Assembly: GCF_009830105.1 (NCBI RefSeq)
Contig: NZ_WURB01000002.1
Coordinates: 248,001-312,000, forward strand
Length of the DNA stretch: 64,000 bases
Direction of reading: 5' to 3'
From: Microvirga makkahensis
Lineage (GTDB): Bacteria; Pseudomonadota; Alphaproteobacteria; Rhizobiales; Beijerinckiaceae
The notes below the pieces were generated by a model. It was not told where the DNA came from, made no database searches, and saw only the letters and a program-made list of their open reading frames with translations. The translations under genes and the position numbers were made by a program. Shown one piece after another: positions 44,813-54,083 of this stretch (position 1 is the first letter of the stretch; every line of letters starts with the position of its first letter).

Positions 44813-46141
44813 TCACTCCACGAGCTTGACCGACTGGCTGGTCACGATTGGCCGCGTTCCGGTCGCCTGGCAGTCCGACTGCACCTCGGAGTTGCCGGTG
44901 AAGGTGACGGTCTTGCCGATGATCTGGGTGCAGCCGCCTGTGGAGCCGGCACGTCCCGAATATTCAATGCCCGAGCCAGGGAAATAGATTGCTCCATTGA
45001 AGGCCGATCCGGACGCGCCGTTGACCTGATGGCTCGCAACCGTGCTGTCTCTTGCACCGAAGAAGAGGATTCCGGCGAACGGGCCTTCGGCCGGTGCATC
45101 CAGGTTGATCTGGGCGCCACCGTTGAGCTTCAGACTCGCCCCCTTGGCCATGTAGAAGGTCACGCCAGACCCTACGAGAGTCGTTCCGGCACTCACGGCG
45201 AACTCCCCCTCGATGATGTAAAGGCCGGGGTTGAAGGTGATGCTCCCGCCCGTCACCTTCAGGCCAGCACAGAAACGCAGGGTCGGAAGGCCGCTCGGGT
45301 GCGATTGGTAGGTCGGAGTCAAGAGCGCCGAGCCGGTGCTGTAACTGTCCGGCTTGTAGCATGTTCCGCTTATCGCGGGCTCTGAAACATCCGCATAAGG
45401 ATCCATTGTCACCGGGGCCTGTTCGCGCACGGCGTCGCAGGTCTGCAGTGTCAGGTCGGAAGTCGTAACGGCCCCGCCAACGGTACTGATGCAGTCCGTC
45501 GTCAGATGCCCTCCGCCTTGCATTTTCAGGGAATCCGACGCGTTTGAATTCGAAGCGACATCGCAGCCGTTGAGGGTCACGACTGTCGATCCCGCGACTG
45601 TAACGGCCCCGGGTGCGCTCGGAGAGAGCGCCAGAATGCATGCCTGAGAAACCATATCGAGCTTTGCAACGGCGCGTGCGTGGATGTTCACGGGATCGCT
45701 CAGGAACAGTGATGAGAAAAGCAACGGCTGAACCTGTGTCAGCACGACTTCGATGCTGCTCCTATCCCCGGAGTATGCATGAGACGTGGGAGGAGTACTG
45801 ACCTGGATCGTGCCGGCTTCGGACGAGAAGCCCGAAGCCTGGGCCACATGGAGCGCCGCTGCCGCAATGCCGCTTTGATCATCGCCCGCACGCTTACGGA
45901 TTGCCGCGGCATGGGCGGAGACATCGGCGGCGTGTTGCAGCTTGCGCTGGGCCAAGTACCAGTAGCCTGCCTCGGCTCCGAGGCCCATGGCGCCGATCAG
46001 AACTGGGAAAACGATAGCTGCAACCACGGCGATCGCGCCGCCGTCGTCGGTACGAAACGTGCTGAGCTTGGCGCGGAAGGCCTCTGCCCGGTACTGCGAC
46101 CGCGACAGGTGGGCTCTCAAACGATTCCAAAATGGGGGCAT
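44813..46141 (-). CDS. tadG: TadG-like pilus assembly protein
   Basis: A 442-residue protein. The N-terminal membrane anchor has the TadE/TadG form DDGGAIAVVAAIVFPVLIGAMGLGAEAGYWYLAQRKLQHAAD. The rest is a large extracytoplasmic domain rich in Gly, Ser and Thr with a repeated beta-like pattern (VTVAGSTVVTLNGC, LKVTGGSITFNPGLYIIEG, GASLKLNGGAQINLD). There are several cysteines that could form disulfides. It is a minor pseudopilin-like or surface part of the Tad system. The gene follows tadC by 19 bases and ends the cpaF-tadB-tadC-tadG unit. Confidence 0.85.
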   Translation of the reverse strand: MPPFWNRLRAHLSRSQYRAEAFRAKLSTFRTDDGGAIAVVAAIVFPVLIGAMGLGAEAGYWYLAQRKLQHAADVSAHAAAIRKRAGDDQSGIAAAALHVAQASGFSSEAGTIQVSTPPTSHAYSGDRSSIEVVLTQVQPLLFSSLFLSDPVNIHARAVAKLDMVSQACILALSPSAPGAVTVAGSTVVTLNGCDVASNSNASDSLKMQGGGHLTTDCISTVGGAVTTSDLTLQTCDAVREQAPVTMDPYADVSEPAISGTCYKPDSYSTGSALLTPTYQSHPSGLPTLRFCAGLKVTGGSITFNPGLYIIEGEFAVSAGTTLVGSGVTFYMAKGASLKLNGGAQINLDAPAEGPFAGILFFGARDSTVASHQVNGASGSAFNGAIYFPGSGIEYSGRAGSTGGCTQIIGKTVTFTGNSEVQSDCQATGTRPIVTSQSVKLVE

Positions 46142-46160
46142 CGGCGGAAGTACTTATGGG

Positions 46161-47132
46161 TTATGATAATTTGGCGACCTGAATGATGGCCGGTGTTATG
46201 ATCACGGCGAACAGGACCGGCAGGAAGAACAGGATCATCGGCACCGTGAGCTTGGGCGGAAGAGCCGCCGCCTTCTTCTCGGCCTCGCTCATGCGCATGT
46301 CGCGATTCTCCTGCGCCAGAACTCGAAGCGACTGGCCGAGAGGGGTTCCGTATTTCTCGGACTGAATCAGACTGGTGACTACACCTCGTACCCCGTCAAG
46401 ACCTGTGCGCTCGCCGAGGTTCTCATAGGCCTTACGTCGATCCTGAAGGTAAGCCAGTTCGGCGGTGGTCAGGCTCAGCTCCTCCGCCAGCTCCGCCGAC
46501 TGGGAGCCAATCTCCTCCGACACCCTCCGGAAAGCACTCTCGATTCCCATGCCAGACTCAACACAGATCAAAAGAAGATCAAGCGTGTCCGGCCATGCGC
46601 GCCGGATTGCCCGCTGGCGCTTGGTGATCCTGTTCTTCACGTAGATCAGCGGCGCGTAATAGCCCAAGGAAGCCACCGCGAGGACGATCCCGAGTTTCAC
46701 GAATAGAGGATGTTTCAGTTGCAGAACGAGGAAGACGTAGAACCCGGCGATGGCGAGCAGTACGGCCGGGGCGATCAGCCGTGCCGCGACGAATGTTATG
46801 GCAGGCCCCTGTCCACGGTAGCCCGCCATCCGGAGCTTCTGCATAAGTTCGGCGTCCTCGGCCTGCTTAACGAGATTGAAGCGCTCGACAATGGCCTGAT
46901 AGAACTTCCTCGGCTCACTTCTGAGGGTAACCTGTTTTTTGCTCTGGTTGAGCCGGGCGCGCTCGCGAAGCCTGATCCGTTCCCGCTCATTGGCGACTTC
47001 GGCCATGCGGGCTTTCAATTGATCGCGCGTGAGATAGGGCCATGCCACCACGAGGATGGCGAGGAAGACCGAGCTCGCCGCCGACAGAGCCACGAGCAGC
47101 TCGACATGGGTGCTGATTGCGCCGAAGGACAT
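46161..47132 (-). CDS. tadC: Tad inner-membrane platform protein TadC
   Basis: A 323-residue type II secretion F-domain protein with membrane helices near the N-terminus, middle and C-terminus. Typical parts are AWPDTLDLLLICVESGMGIESAFRRVSEEIG and GVVTSLIQSEKYGTPLGQSLRVLAQENRDMRMSEAEKKAAALPPKLTVPMILFFLPV. ATG 47132 has GAGG eight bases upstream; a TTG at 47153 is unlikely. It pairs with TadB as the platform for pilus assembly above the CpaF ATPase. Confidence 0.93.
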   Translation of the reverse strand: MSFGAISTHVELLVALSAASSVFLAILVVAWPYLTRDQLKARMAEVANERERIRLRERARLNQSKKQVTLRSEPRKFYQAIVERFNLVKQAEDAELMQKLRMAGYRGQGPAITFVAARLIAPAVLLAIAGFYVFLVLQLKHPLFVKLGIVLAVASLGYYAPLIYVKNRITKRQRAIRRAWPDTLDLLLICVESGMGIESAFRRVSEEIGSQSAELAEELSLTTAELAYLQDRRKAYENLGERTGLDGVRGVVTSLIQSEKYGTPLGQSLRVLAQENRDMRMSEAEKKAAALPPKLTVPMILFFLPVLFAVIITPAIIQVAKLS

Positions 47133-47142
47133 CCTGGGAACC

Positions 47143-48141
47143 TCAGAAATCAAAATTGATCATCTTGCGCATCACGAGGATGCCGGTACCCATCCACAAC
47201 ACACATGCGGCGAGCACGAGCTTACCGGTCATGGTCGTGAAAAGGAGCGCAATGTAGTTGGGGCTCGTGAGGTAGACAAGCAGTGCGACAACAACAGGCA
47301 AGGCACCAATAATGCCGCCGGAAGCCTTCGCTTCGGCGCTCATCGATCGAATTTTTGCCTGCAGCTTCGTGCGCTCCCGGAGAACCTTCGAAAGGTTCCC
47401 GAGGGCTTCCGACAGACTACCGCCCGTGCGGCTCTGGATAGCGATCACGATAGCGAAAAAGTTCGCCTCCTGGAGAGGAACGCGTTCAGAAAGGCGCTCT
47501 ACGGCTTCATCCAGAGGCATGCCAAGGGTCTGATCCTCGACGATCTCGCGAAATTCACTCCGGACCGGTTCCTGTGCCTCAGTGGCGATGATTTTCAGGC
47601 AGTCGACGAGAGGCAGACCGGCCTTCACGCCACGGACAACAATATCTACGGCGTTCGGGAACTCGGCCGTGAACGACTTGAATCGGCGCTTGCGCTTGGC
47701 GCTGACATATAAGTGTGGCAGCAGCAACCCGCCCGTGCATCCGAACCCGATAGCCGTGATCGGTCCGATCCCGATCACGATTACCGCCAGGAGAAACGAG
47801 GCAACACCGGCCGCTCCGCAGATGATGAAGTAGGTCTGCTTGCTCCAGCCGAGACCAGCCTGACGCATCCGTCCTACCAGCGAAGGCTTGGCATTTCTTC
47901 TGATCTTCTGCTTGTCCTCGATCTCCCGTAAAGTGGCCTCGACGGCACGTCTACGCCGGCTTTCATCGGATCCGGCGGCATTGACGCTCTCGTTACCGCC
48001 CATTGCCGCCACGACCTGGAAGCGCGTTTTGGCGATCGAACGGCTGGTCATGCGCGAATAGAAGCCGGCGACCGCCAATCCTCCGATGCTCAGAGCCATC
48101 AGAACTGCGATCACATAGGGGACAAGATCAGGCGGCAACAT
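47143..48141 (-). CDS. tadB: Tad inner-membrane platform protein TadB
   Basis: A 332-residue F-domain membrane protein beginning MLPPDLVPYVIAVLM. The core has FPNAVDIVVRGVKAGLPLVDCLKIIA and RVPLQEANFFAIVIAIQSRTGGSLSEALGNLSKVLRER, and ends with two membrane helices. It is the partner of TadC. The start follows the cpaF stop by 32 bases and its end precedes tadC by ten. Confidence 0.93.
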   Translation of the reverse strand: MLPPDLVPYVIAVLMALSIGGLAVAGFYSRMTSRSIAKTRFQVVAAMGGNESVNAAGSDESRRRRAVEATLREIEDKQKIRRNAKPSLVGRMRQAGLGWSKQTYFIICGAAGVASFLLAVIVIGIGPITAIGFGCTGGLLLPHLYVSAKRKRRFKSFTAEFPNAVDIVVRGVKAGLPLVDCLKIIATEAQEPVRSEFREIVEDQTLGMPLDEAVERLSERVPLQEANFFAIVIAIQSRTGGSLSEALGNLSKVLRERTKLQAKIRSMSAEAKASGGIIGALPVVVALLVYLTSPNYIALLFTTMTGKLVLAACVLWMGTGILVMRKMINFDF

Positions 48142-48173
48142 TAATCAGGCTCTCGGAAGATGTTGTTGCAGGA

Positions 48174-49616
48174 TCACGCGGCGGCCTTTTCAGCCGAATC
48201 GAGAGCGGCGGCGAGGCGCTTCTCCTCGCCGTAGTACCTGGCCCGATCCCAGAATCGAGGGCGCCCGATTCCGGTGGAGCGATGCTGACCGATGAGGTTT
48301 CCGTTCACATCCTCGCCCAGGATGTCGTAGACGAAGAGGTCCTGCGTGATGATGACGTCGCCCTCGAGACCGAGAACTTCGGTAATGTGAGTGATCCGGC
48401 GCGAGCCGTCCCGAAGACGTGCGGCCTGAACGATCACGTCCACGGAGGACACGATCATCTCGCGCAATGTTTTCGACGGCAGCGAAAAGCCACCCATCGT
48501 GATCATCGACTCGATGCGCGACAGGGCTTCGCGTGGCGAGTTGGCATGCAACGTTCCCATGGATCCGTCATGGCCCGTGTTCATGGCCTGCAACAGATCG
48601 AAGGCTTCGGATCCGCGCACCTCACCGACGATGATGCGTTCGGGACGCATGCGCAGGCAGTTCTTGATGAGATCGCGCATTGTGATCTGCCCCTCGCCTT
48701 CAAGGTTCGGCGGCCGTGTCTCGAGACGCACGACATGAGGCTGCTGCAGCTGGAGCTCCGCAGCGTCTTCACAGGTCACAATGCGTTCACCAGGCTCGAT
48801 GTATCGTGTCAGACAGTTCAGAAGTGTCGTCTTGCCTGAACCCGTTCCTCCGGAGACGATGACGTTGCAGCGCACTTTTCCGATGATCTCCAGGATCTCG
48901 GCACCCTCAGGCGTGATGGAGCCGAACTTCACCAACTGGTCGAGGGTCAGCTTGTCCTTCTTGAATTTGCGGATGGTGAGCGACGGGCCATCAATGGCGA
49001 GCGGCGGTACGATGACGTTGACGCGGGACCCATCGGGCAGGCGCGCGTCGCAGATCGGCGAGGACTCGTCCACCCTCCTCCCGACCTGGCTTACGATTCG
49101 CTGACTGATGTTGAGGAGCTGGGCATTGTCCCGGAACCGGATATCCGTCTTCTGGACCTTGCCGCCGACCTCGATGTAAACGGTGTTGGCGCCATTGACC
49201 ATGATGTCCGCGATATCGTCGCGCGCGAGGAGTGGCTCGAGCGGCCCATAACCGAGTACATCGTTGCAGATGTCCTGAAGCAACTCGTCCTGCTCCGCCG
49301 TGGACATCACGATCTTCTTGGCCGTGATGATCTCGTTGACGATGGCTCCGATCTCGGACCGGGCCTGATCAAGGCTCATACCTCCGAGCTGAGCAACATC
49401 GATGGACTCGATCAGCGCTGCGAAGATCTTGGTCTTAAGTGCATAGTATTCCTCGGTCTTGAGCGTCGCTTGCGGGCGCGCGGACACGACGGGCATGGAT
49501 TGATCCACGGCCGGAGCGGATACCTGGGAGATCGGCCTCGCGGCAGGACGAGCCATCGGCGCCGATGCGCCCGCCCGGTTCAGAACTTCAATCTTGTTGC
49601 TCTTTTTTCCGAACAC
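48174..49616 (-). CDS. cpaF: Tad pilus ATPase CpaF/TadA
   Basis: A 480-residue secretion ATPase from GTG 49616 (GAGG eight bases upstream, [15 protein letters not shown] start). An in-frame ATG at 49724 is possible but lies close to two regulatory boxes. Conserved parts are the N-terminal [20 protein letters not shown], Walker [15 protein letters not shown], the Asp box [10 protein letters not shown] and Walker B-like [15 protein letters not shown] with the [13 protein letters not shown] histidine box. It powers pilus assembly in the cytoplasm. It is the first gene of the cpaF-tadB-tadC-tadG unit, 204 bases after the previous cpa unit. Confidence 0.95.
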   Translation of the reverse strand: MFGKKSNKIEVLNRAGASAPMARPAARPISQVSAPAVDQSMPVVSARPQATLKTEEYYALKTKIFAALIESIDVAQLGGMSLDQARSEIGAIVNEIITAKKIVMSTAEQDELLQDICNDVLGYGPLEPLLARDDIADIMVNGANTVYIEVGGKVQKTDIRFRDNAQLLNISQRIVSQVGRRVDESSPICDARLPDGSRVNVIVPPLAIDGPSLTIRKFKKDKLTLDQLVKFGSITPEGAEILEIIGKVRCNVIVSGGTGSGKTTLLNCLTRYIEPGERIVTCEDAAELQLQQPHVVRLETRPPNLEGEGQITMRDLIKNCLRMRPERIIVGEVRGSEAFDLLQAMNTGHDGSMGTLHANSPREALSRIESMITMGGFSLPSKTLREMIVSSVDVIVQAARLRDGSRRITHITEVLGLEGDVIITQDLFVYDILGEDVNGNLIGQHRSTGIGRPRFWDRARYYGEEKRLAAALDSAEKAAA

Positions 49617-49740
49617 GATGTCGACCTCTTCAGGGTAAAATCCGAGAGAGGCATGGTGAAAGCGCGTGCAACCAGCCCCGGGAGTAACCTCATCCCCAGC
49701 GTTATTTGCTCGTTCTGGTAGCATAGCGCTATTCGGAAGG

Positions 49741-49774
49741 ATGCATTAACCCTCTGGGAGCCATGGATTAAGGC
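49741..49774. promoter_or_regulatory. Paired RTGSATTAA boxes upstream of cpaF
   Basis: ATGCATTAACCC (49741-49752) and ATGGATTAAGGC (49763-49774) start 22 bp apart, in the 204-base gap before cpaF. Similar pairs occur before flp (23 bp apart) and cpaA (33 bp apart). They suggest dimer binding on one face of the helix. The function is inferred. Confidence 0.4.
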
Positions 49775-49820
49775 GTAGCGCTTGGCCCGACAATCGAGCC
49801 AAGACGGTCTCCCGCCGCGT

Positions 49821-50354
49821 CTACTGCGCAGCGCCGTTCCCGGTGGCGAATTCCTGCCGTGACTGTATCTGGGCACGGGCTCGGTCAAAGTGTCCTGCCT
49901 CATCTCCAACAGACAGAACCGGCGTGCAGGCACTAAAGCAACTATATGTCTGACGTTGCAGGCCCTGGTACACCGTCGTGACTTGGCGACCAGGAGTGAC
50001 GATCACGCTTGTGTTCAGGATTTCTTTGTTGTCCTCGCCGAGAACGATCATGTTGGTCGTTCCTGCGGCCTTACCTGTCAGTACGACGGTCCTTTCGTCG
50101 TTCACCGTAGCGTCAAGGATGCCCGAGTTGCCGATCACGATCGTCTTGGCGGTTCTCTCCAGCGTCAGGATCTTGGCAAAGTCGATCACCACCTGAATCG
50201 CTTGGCCCACCTGTAAACCCACTTGGGCGCTCGCGGACGGGTTCGGCATGGGACTTAGCTTCGGCTCGTCCGCATGGGACGGGGCGTCGGCAACACACAT
50301 ACCGACGAAGACAGCTATGGTGCTGATAGCTCTCCCAGGCTTGCGCATCGACAT
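49821..50354 (-). CDS. Exported pilus N-terminal-domain protein (CpaC-like, no secretin)
   Basis: A 177-residue exported protein. After a signal (ISTIAVFVGMCVADAPSHA) comes VIDFAKILTLERTAKTIVIGNSGILDATVNDERTVVLTGKAAGTTNMIVLG, the same domain that opens secretin CpaC. The secretin core is absent; instead there is a short tail with two cysteines (YSCFSACTP) and a helical end. It ends the cpaA-cpaB-cpaE-tadE-tadE unit. It may help assemble or gate the secretin encoded 6 kb away, or be a leftover of a split secretin gene. Confidence 0.85.
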   Translation of the reverse strand: MSMRKPGRAISTIAVFVGMCVADAPSHADEPKLSPMPNPSASAQVGLQVGQAIQVVIDFAKILTLERTAKTIVIGNSGILDATVNDERTVVLTGKAAGTTNMIVLGEDNKEILNTSVIVTPGRQVTTVYQGLQRQTYSCFSACTPVLSVGDEAGHFDRARAQIQSRQEFATGNGAAQ

Positions 50355-50414
50355 TCCTCGGCGGTCGGTGTCAGGTCTCTAACGGCAATGGTTGGTGCGG
50401 GTTCCGCACACGGC

Positions 50415-50816
50415 TCATCCGACCGGTACGCGACGAGTGACATTGAGACTCAACGTGCTATCGGACAGGCTCGGCACAAGCAGATTCATAGGATATGCAA
50501 CAGCTATGATGCGGTATTCAATTTCGTCGATGACTTCGGTCGAGATTGCGATCTGTAAAAGTGCGTCGTCCTTTGAGAACACCTCGCGCATCTCGTCTTG
50601 AAGCGCGTCATCTGCAATTCCGGGGTCGATCAGAACCTTACGCGATCCGATATCCGCCAGATATGCAATTTCATTGTGCACGAGAAGTCCACGGCCAAAC
50701 TCAACGAGTCCGAGCATGATCAGGATCATGACGAAGCCGACGATCGCGAATTCTATGGCGGCCGCCCCGCTTTCATCCCGACGCCATGACCCGAGAAGGC
50801 GAATAATCCTCTTCAT
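50415..50816 (-). CDS. TadE-like pseudopilin
   Basis: A 133-residue protein with the TadE form RRDESGAAAIEFAIVGFVMILIMLGLVEFGRGLLVHNEIAYLADIGSRKVL near its N-terminus: basic stretch, glutamate, then one hydrophobic helix. The remaining 80 residues are extracytoplasmic. The start overlaps the previous gene by four bases. It is probably a minor pilin processed by CpaA. Confidence 0.88.
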   Translation of the reverse strand: MKRIIRLLGSWRRDESGAAAIEFAIVGFVMILIMLGLVEFGRGLLVHNEIAYLADIGSRKVLIDPGIADDALQDEMREVFSKDDALLQIAISTEVIDEIEYRIIAVAYPMNLLVPSLSDSTLSLNVTRRVPVG

Positions 50817-51310
50817 CGAAGCTGCACCTCAATGCTGGTCTGTAATCTCAGCTCCTTGAGAAACACGCCGTTATACAGTTTCTCTGCCGAGAGCCGATAA
50901 TAGACGTGGGCCCGGTTCGAGCCGGCACAAGCGGTACACTCCTCTGTGCCGTTTTCCCCTGAGCACATGCACGTGACCCTGAGCGTAACAGGATTACCGG
51001 TGCTCGTTTCCGGCGTCGAACCTGCGAGCGAGAAATGCTCTGAAGCCGTCGTCTCAAGAACTTTCAGGATGGCCTGTTCTTCACGCCCAGCCATTGCGGC
51101 ATGTACACCGGCGCGTAACACGTGATCGAGGTTCATCCGCTCGGTCACCGCAAGTCCGATATCGACCATCGACAGCAAGCCGCCAATCAGGATCGGAGCA
51201 AATAATGCAAACTCTACCGCCGCGACGCCGCGCTGATCCCGGGACAGCGCAGCCAGATGCACCCTCGCCCGGCTCACCGCCGCCTGAGCCAGCATCCTTA
51301 ACCATCTCAT
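50813..51310 (-). CDS. tadE: TadE-like pseudopilin with cysteine-rich loop
   Basis: A 165-residue TadE-family protein with SRDQRGVAAVEFALFAPILIGGLLSMVDIGLAVTERMNLDHVLRAGVHAAM as its helix region. The extracytoplasmic part has a cysteine-rich loop (TCMCSGENGTEECTACAG), which suggests disulfides. It overlaps cpaE and the following TadE-like gene by four bases each, so all are translated together. It is a minor pilin of the Tad system. Confidence 0.88.
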   Translation of the reverse strand: MRWLRMLAQAAVSRARVHLAALSRDQRGVAAVEFALFAPILIGGLLSMVDIGLAVTERMNLDHVLRAGVHAAMAGREEQAILKVLETTASEHFSLAGSTPETSTGNPVTLRVTCMCSGENGTEECTACAGSNRAHVYYRLSAEKLYNGVFLKELRLQTSIEVQLR

Positions 51311-52581
51311 TGGTTCTTGACCTTGCTGGTGAACTTCCCCACGAGTTGGCTGAGGCCGCGTACGCCCTTTTGCCGTTTTGTATCCTTTCGCCCCGTGATG
51401 ACCTGCGTAGCCCTGGCGAGGATATCCGACACGCCGGATTTAGCAGAAACTTGTGGGATCATCTGTCCGTTGTTGGATGCGGTTCCGAACAGATGCGCCT
51501 CAAATGGAACGCAGGCGATCGGCTCTATTCCTATGGCATCGGCAAAGTCGCGTGGTTTGATTTCTGGACGTTTCGGCATGCCTACCCGGTTCAGAATGAT
51601 CTTTGGCGGGGGATCATTCGGACGCACTTGCTTGAGAAAGCCGACCATGTTCTTGGCGTTCCTGAGATTAGCCAAATCAGGCTCTGCCGTAATGACGACC
51701 TGGTCGGCCAGAGTCAGCACATTCTTAGCCCATGACGTCCAAAGATGGGGAATGTCCAGCACCGTGAAGGGCGCGCTCGCCTGGGCAATATCGAGCAACG
51801 GGTCGAACGCATCTCCGCTTAGCTCATATGTCCTCTCGAGAGACACAGGGGCAGCAAGCAGGCTGAGATGATGGTCATACTTGGTCAGCAGACGGTCGAG
51901 CAGCACACTGTCGAGACGGTTGACGTCCTGGATGGCCTCGTTGATTCCCTGGGCGGGATCCAGATTAAGATCGAGGCTCCCAGTCCCGAAGGGCAAATCC
52001 ATATCGGCCAAGATGACGTCCTGACCAAAGCGGTGCCCGATCATCCATCCCACGTTGTGAGCTATTGTCGACGAGCCTACTCCCCCTTTGGCACCAGTGA
52101 AGGCATAGACCTGTCCGAGCTTGTCCGAGGTTTCGTCCGAATAGATGCCAGAAATAGCGGCGATCACCGTCACAGGGTCGACAGGTGCAATGATGTAATC
52201 GCTGACACCCCGCCTTACGAGTTCCCGATAGATTGCAACGTCATTGGTGTGTCCGATCACCAGGACTTTTGTTCCTGCGTCACAAATCTCCGCCAGCCGA
52301 TCCAGTTGCGAAAGAAGAACCTCTGCCGGATCTCGGCTTTCCACCACGATTAGGGAAGGGGTGGGCTCACTTTGCAGAGCCTGCACAGCCGAAGCGGCTC
52401 CACCCGAATGGACCGTCACACGGGCCCGGGCCATGAGCCGGTCCTGCGCTGCCAGCTCGATCGCTTCCATCGCATCGGGACTGTCACAGAAAGCCTGAAT
52501 GACGACGCGGGGGACCGCGGCAATCTCCCGGCGCTGGTCCAGAGAGGCCTCGGCTACAAGATTATGAATGGAACTCTTCAT
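51307..52581 (-). CDS. cpaE: Tad pilus localisation ATPase CpaE
   Basis: A 424-residue protein with an N-terminal receiver-like domain (VVIQAFCDSPDAMEAIELAA, GVSDYIIAPVDPVTVIAAI) lacking an obvious phosphorylation site. A ParA/MinD-type ATPase domain follows, with the deviant Walker A AFTGAKGGVGSSTIAHNVG. CpaE guides the pilus complex to its place in the cell. ATG 52581 was chosen; a GTG four codons upstream is possible. It lies between cpaB and tadE, where cpaC would normally come first. Confidence 0.93.
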   Translation of the reverse strand: MKSSIHNLVAEASLDQRREIAAVPRVVIQAFCDSPDAMEAIELAAQDRLMARARVTVHSGGAASAVQALQSEPTPSLIVVESRDPAEVLLSQLDRLAEICDAGTKVLVIGHTNDVAIYRELVRRGVSDYIIAPVDPVTVIAAISGIYSDETSDKLGQVYAFTGAKGGVGSSTIAHNVGWMIGHRFGQDVILADMDLPFGTGSLDLNLDPAQGINEAIQDVNRLDSVLLDRLLTKYDHHLSLLAAPVSLERTYELSGDAFDPLLDIAQASAPFTVLDIPHLWTSWAKNVLTLADQVVITAEPDLANLRNAKNMVGFLKQVRPNDPPPKIILNRVGMPKRPEIKPRDFADAIGIEPIACVPFEAHLFGTASNNGQMIPQVSAKSGVSDILARATQVITGRKDTKRQKGVRGLSQLVGKFTSKVKNQ

Positions 52582-52640
52582 TTGAAGTCGCACTGGATAC
52601 TTGCTGATGATTGCTGTCTGACTGCTTCCTCGGCAGCGTT

Positions 52641-53426
52641 CTAGCGAATGGTCACGGTCTCGCTGCGACCGGCGCGGAAAAAGCGTATCGTACTGGTAGC
52701 CTGCGATTTGACTGTGGGACTTGCCGGCACTTCGTCACCGTCCTCTAGCGAACGGAGAGAGAGGGACAGAATGCCAGAAGCCTGAGCACCGGCAATGATC
52801 TCCGCCTGATCCGCATCCAGCTCCAGCGTGGCGGTCTTTCCGATGACGCTTGCTTCCCCTTTTGCGTCATCCACCTTCTGATCGATCGCAAGCACACGGA
52901 TGTTTCTGAGGATCGTTTCTCCGACAAGCTTGATCTGCCCTTCAGGCTGCCCTTGCTGGTTTGCGATATGAATCACGTCGACGCGGCTGTTCGGTAGAAT
53001 GAAGCCGCCGGCAGAGCTTTCAGGGGAGACGCGGATTGCCACGGCGCGCATGCCGGGGCTCAAACTGGCTGCCAGCAGGTTCGAGCCGTCCTGGAGCAGC
53101 TTGTCCTCCCGGATCGGCTCCCCCGAAACGATGCGTGTCCGGACGATTGCACCATCCAGTTCCTCTACCGCATTCGGCTTTGCCGATTGCGTGATGAAGC
53201 CAGGGTTGATGGCCTCCTCCGGCCAGGGCTGCCAACGCAAATGGGCCTTGACGAGCTTACCTCCCTGAGCAAGCTCAGCCGTGGCGACGAGAACCTGAAC
53301 GGTTGGAGCTTTCACTGGCTGTACGGATGCGACGGACGGACTGGCGCCCGATTGCAGCGACAGGGCGAGCCAGGCTGCGAGAATGCCGGCGCCAAGCGCT
53401 CCGACGAGAATGAAGATGCGAAGCAT
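52641..53426 (-). CDS. cpaB: Tad pilus assembly protein CpaB
   Basis: A 261-residue protein with one N-terminal membrane helix (IFILVGALGAGILAAWLALSL) and a SAF-like domain (VQVLVATAELAQGGKLVKAHLRW, GAIVRTRIVSGEPIREDKLL). The RcpC/CpaB C-terminal part has LSPGMRAVAIRVSPESSAGGFILPNSRVDVIHI. It is periplasmic and supports the secretin. It follows cpaA by 14 bases and precedes cpaE by 59. Confidence 0.92.
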   Translation of the reverse strand: MLRIFILVGALGAGILAAWLALSLQSGASPSVASVQPVKAPTVQVLVATAELAQGGKLVKAHLRWQPWPEEAINPGFITQSAKPNAVEELDGAIVRTRIVSGEPIREDKLLQDGSNLLAASLSPGMRAVAIRVSPESSAGGFILPNSRVDVIHIANQQGQPEGQIKLVGETILRNIRVLAIDQKVDDAKGEASVIGKTATLELDADQAEIIAGAQASGILSLSLRSLEDGDEVPASPTVKSQATSTIRFFRAGRSETVTIR

Positions 53427-53440
53427 CGTTACACCTCTGC

Positions 53441-53959
53441 TTATACAGATAAAGATGCAAACCAGATGGTATGCGGAAGAACGAGGAGCGCAGCTGGAGC
53501 CATGGCGACGCCATAGGGTAAGCCAGTCTCATTCATGGACAGGCGAGACATCCAGGGCGAGGCCCGACCGCTGAGAGGGAGCTCCAGCTTCCGTAAGCTT
53601 AAAAGAATGACGGAGAGCACGCCTCCGAACAGGGCCGTATACATTATATAATCCGGCGTCCGTTCGGCTCCGAGCCAGAGGGCGGTGACCGCGGCCAGCT
53701 TGGCATCGCCTCCGCCGATCCAGTTGAGGGAGAAAAGCAGAAACCCGCAAATTAGCACCACGAGTGCCGTTGCAACGCTCCACCCAACAGTTTCAGGATC
53801 AAGACCCGCAGCGGGAGCCAGGACAACGTAGAACGCAAGGAGGGTAAGAACGAGCCAATTGCGGATCTTCATGGTTAGGAGATCCATCAATCCAGCTCCT
53901 ACCATGCCAGCCACGAACACGAGGCCGGCAACGAGAGCCGATAATGTGGAAAGTGTCAT
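53441..53959 (-). CDS. cpaA: Prepilin peptidase CpaA
   Basis: A 172-residue aspartic membrane protease of the TadV/CpaA type with about six helices. The two catalytic aspartates are in GLMDLLTMKIRN and in IGGGDAKLAAVTALW. ATG 53959 was chosen; the upstream frame to 54106 has no family similarity and contains a regulatory palindrome. It cuts the leader of the Flp pilin and TadE-type pseudopilins. It is the first gene of the cpaA-cpaB-cpaE-tadE-tadE-pilN unit. Confidence 0.92.
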   Translation of the reverse strand: MTLSTLSALVAGLVFVAGMVGAGLMDLLTMKIRNWLVLTLLAFYVVLAPAAGLDPETVGWSVATALVVLICGFLLFSLNWIGGGDAKLAAVTALWLGAERTPDYIMYTALFGGVLSVILLSLRKLELPLSGRASPWMSRLSMNETGLPYGVAMAPAALLVLPHTIWFASLSV

Positions 53960-54034
53960 GATTGCATCGATTCGCCAGAGATAGTCCGATGACAGGTATT
54001 TGCTCACTCCTGCCTCGGGCGGCCATTCGGGCTG

Positions 54035-54083
54035 ATGGATTAACCCATACCGCCCCCTATGCTTGGCGTGCATTAATGCACGC
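54035..54083. promoter_or_regulatory. Paired boxes including an 18-bp perfect palindrome upstream of cpaA
   Basis: GCGTGCATTAATGCACGC at 54066-54083 is a perfect 18-bp palindrome. A second box, ATGGATTAACCC, begins at 54035, 33 bp before the GTGCATTAATGC core at 54068. The 12-base core is identical to 44330-44341 before flp. The site lies between cpaA and a plus-strand response regulator gene, so it may control either or both. Confidence 0.5.

Noticed and set aside
54035..54083. CtrA full site (TTAA-N7-TTAA)
   Set aside because: TTAA words occur in the boxes, but no pair has the seven-base spacing, so a canonical CtrA site is not supported.
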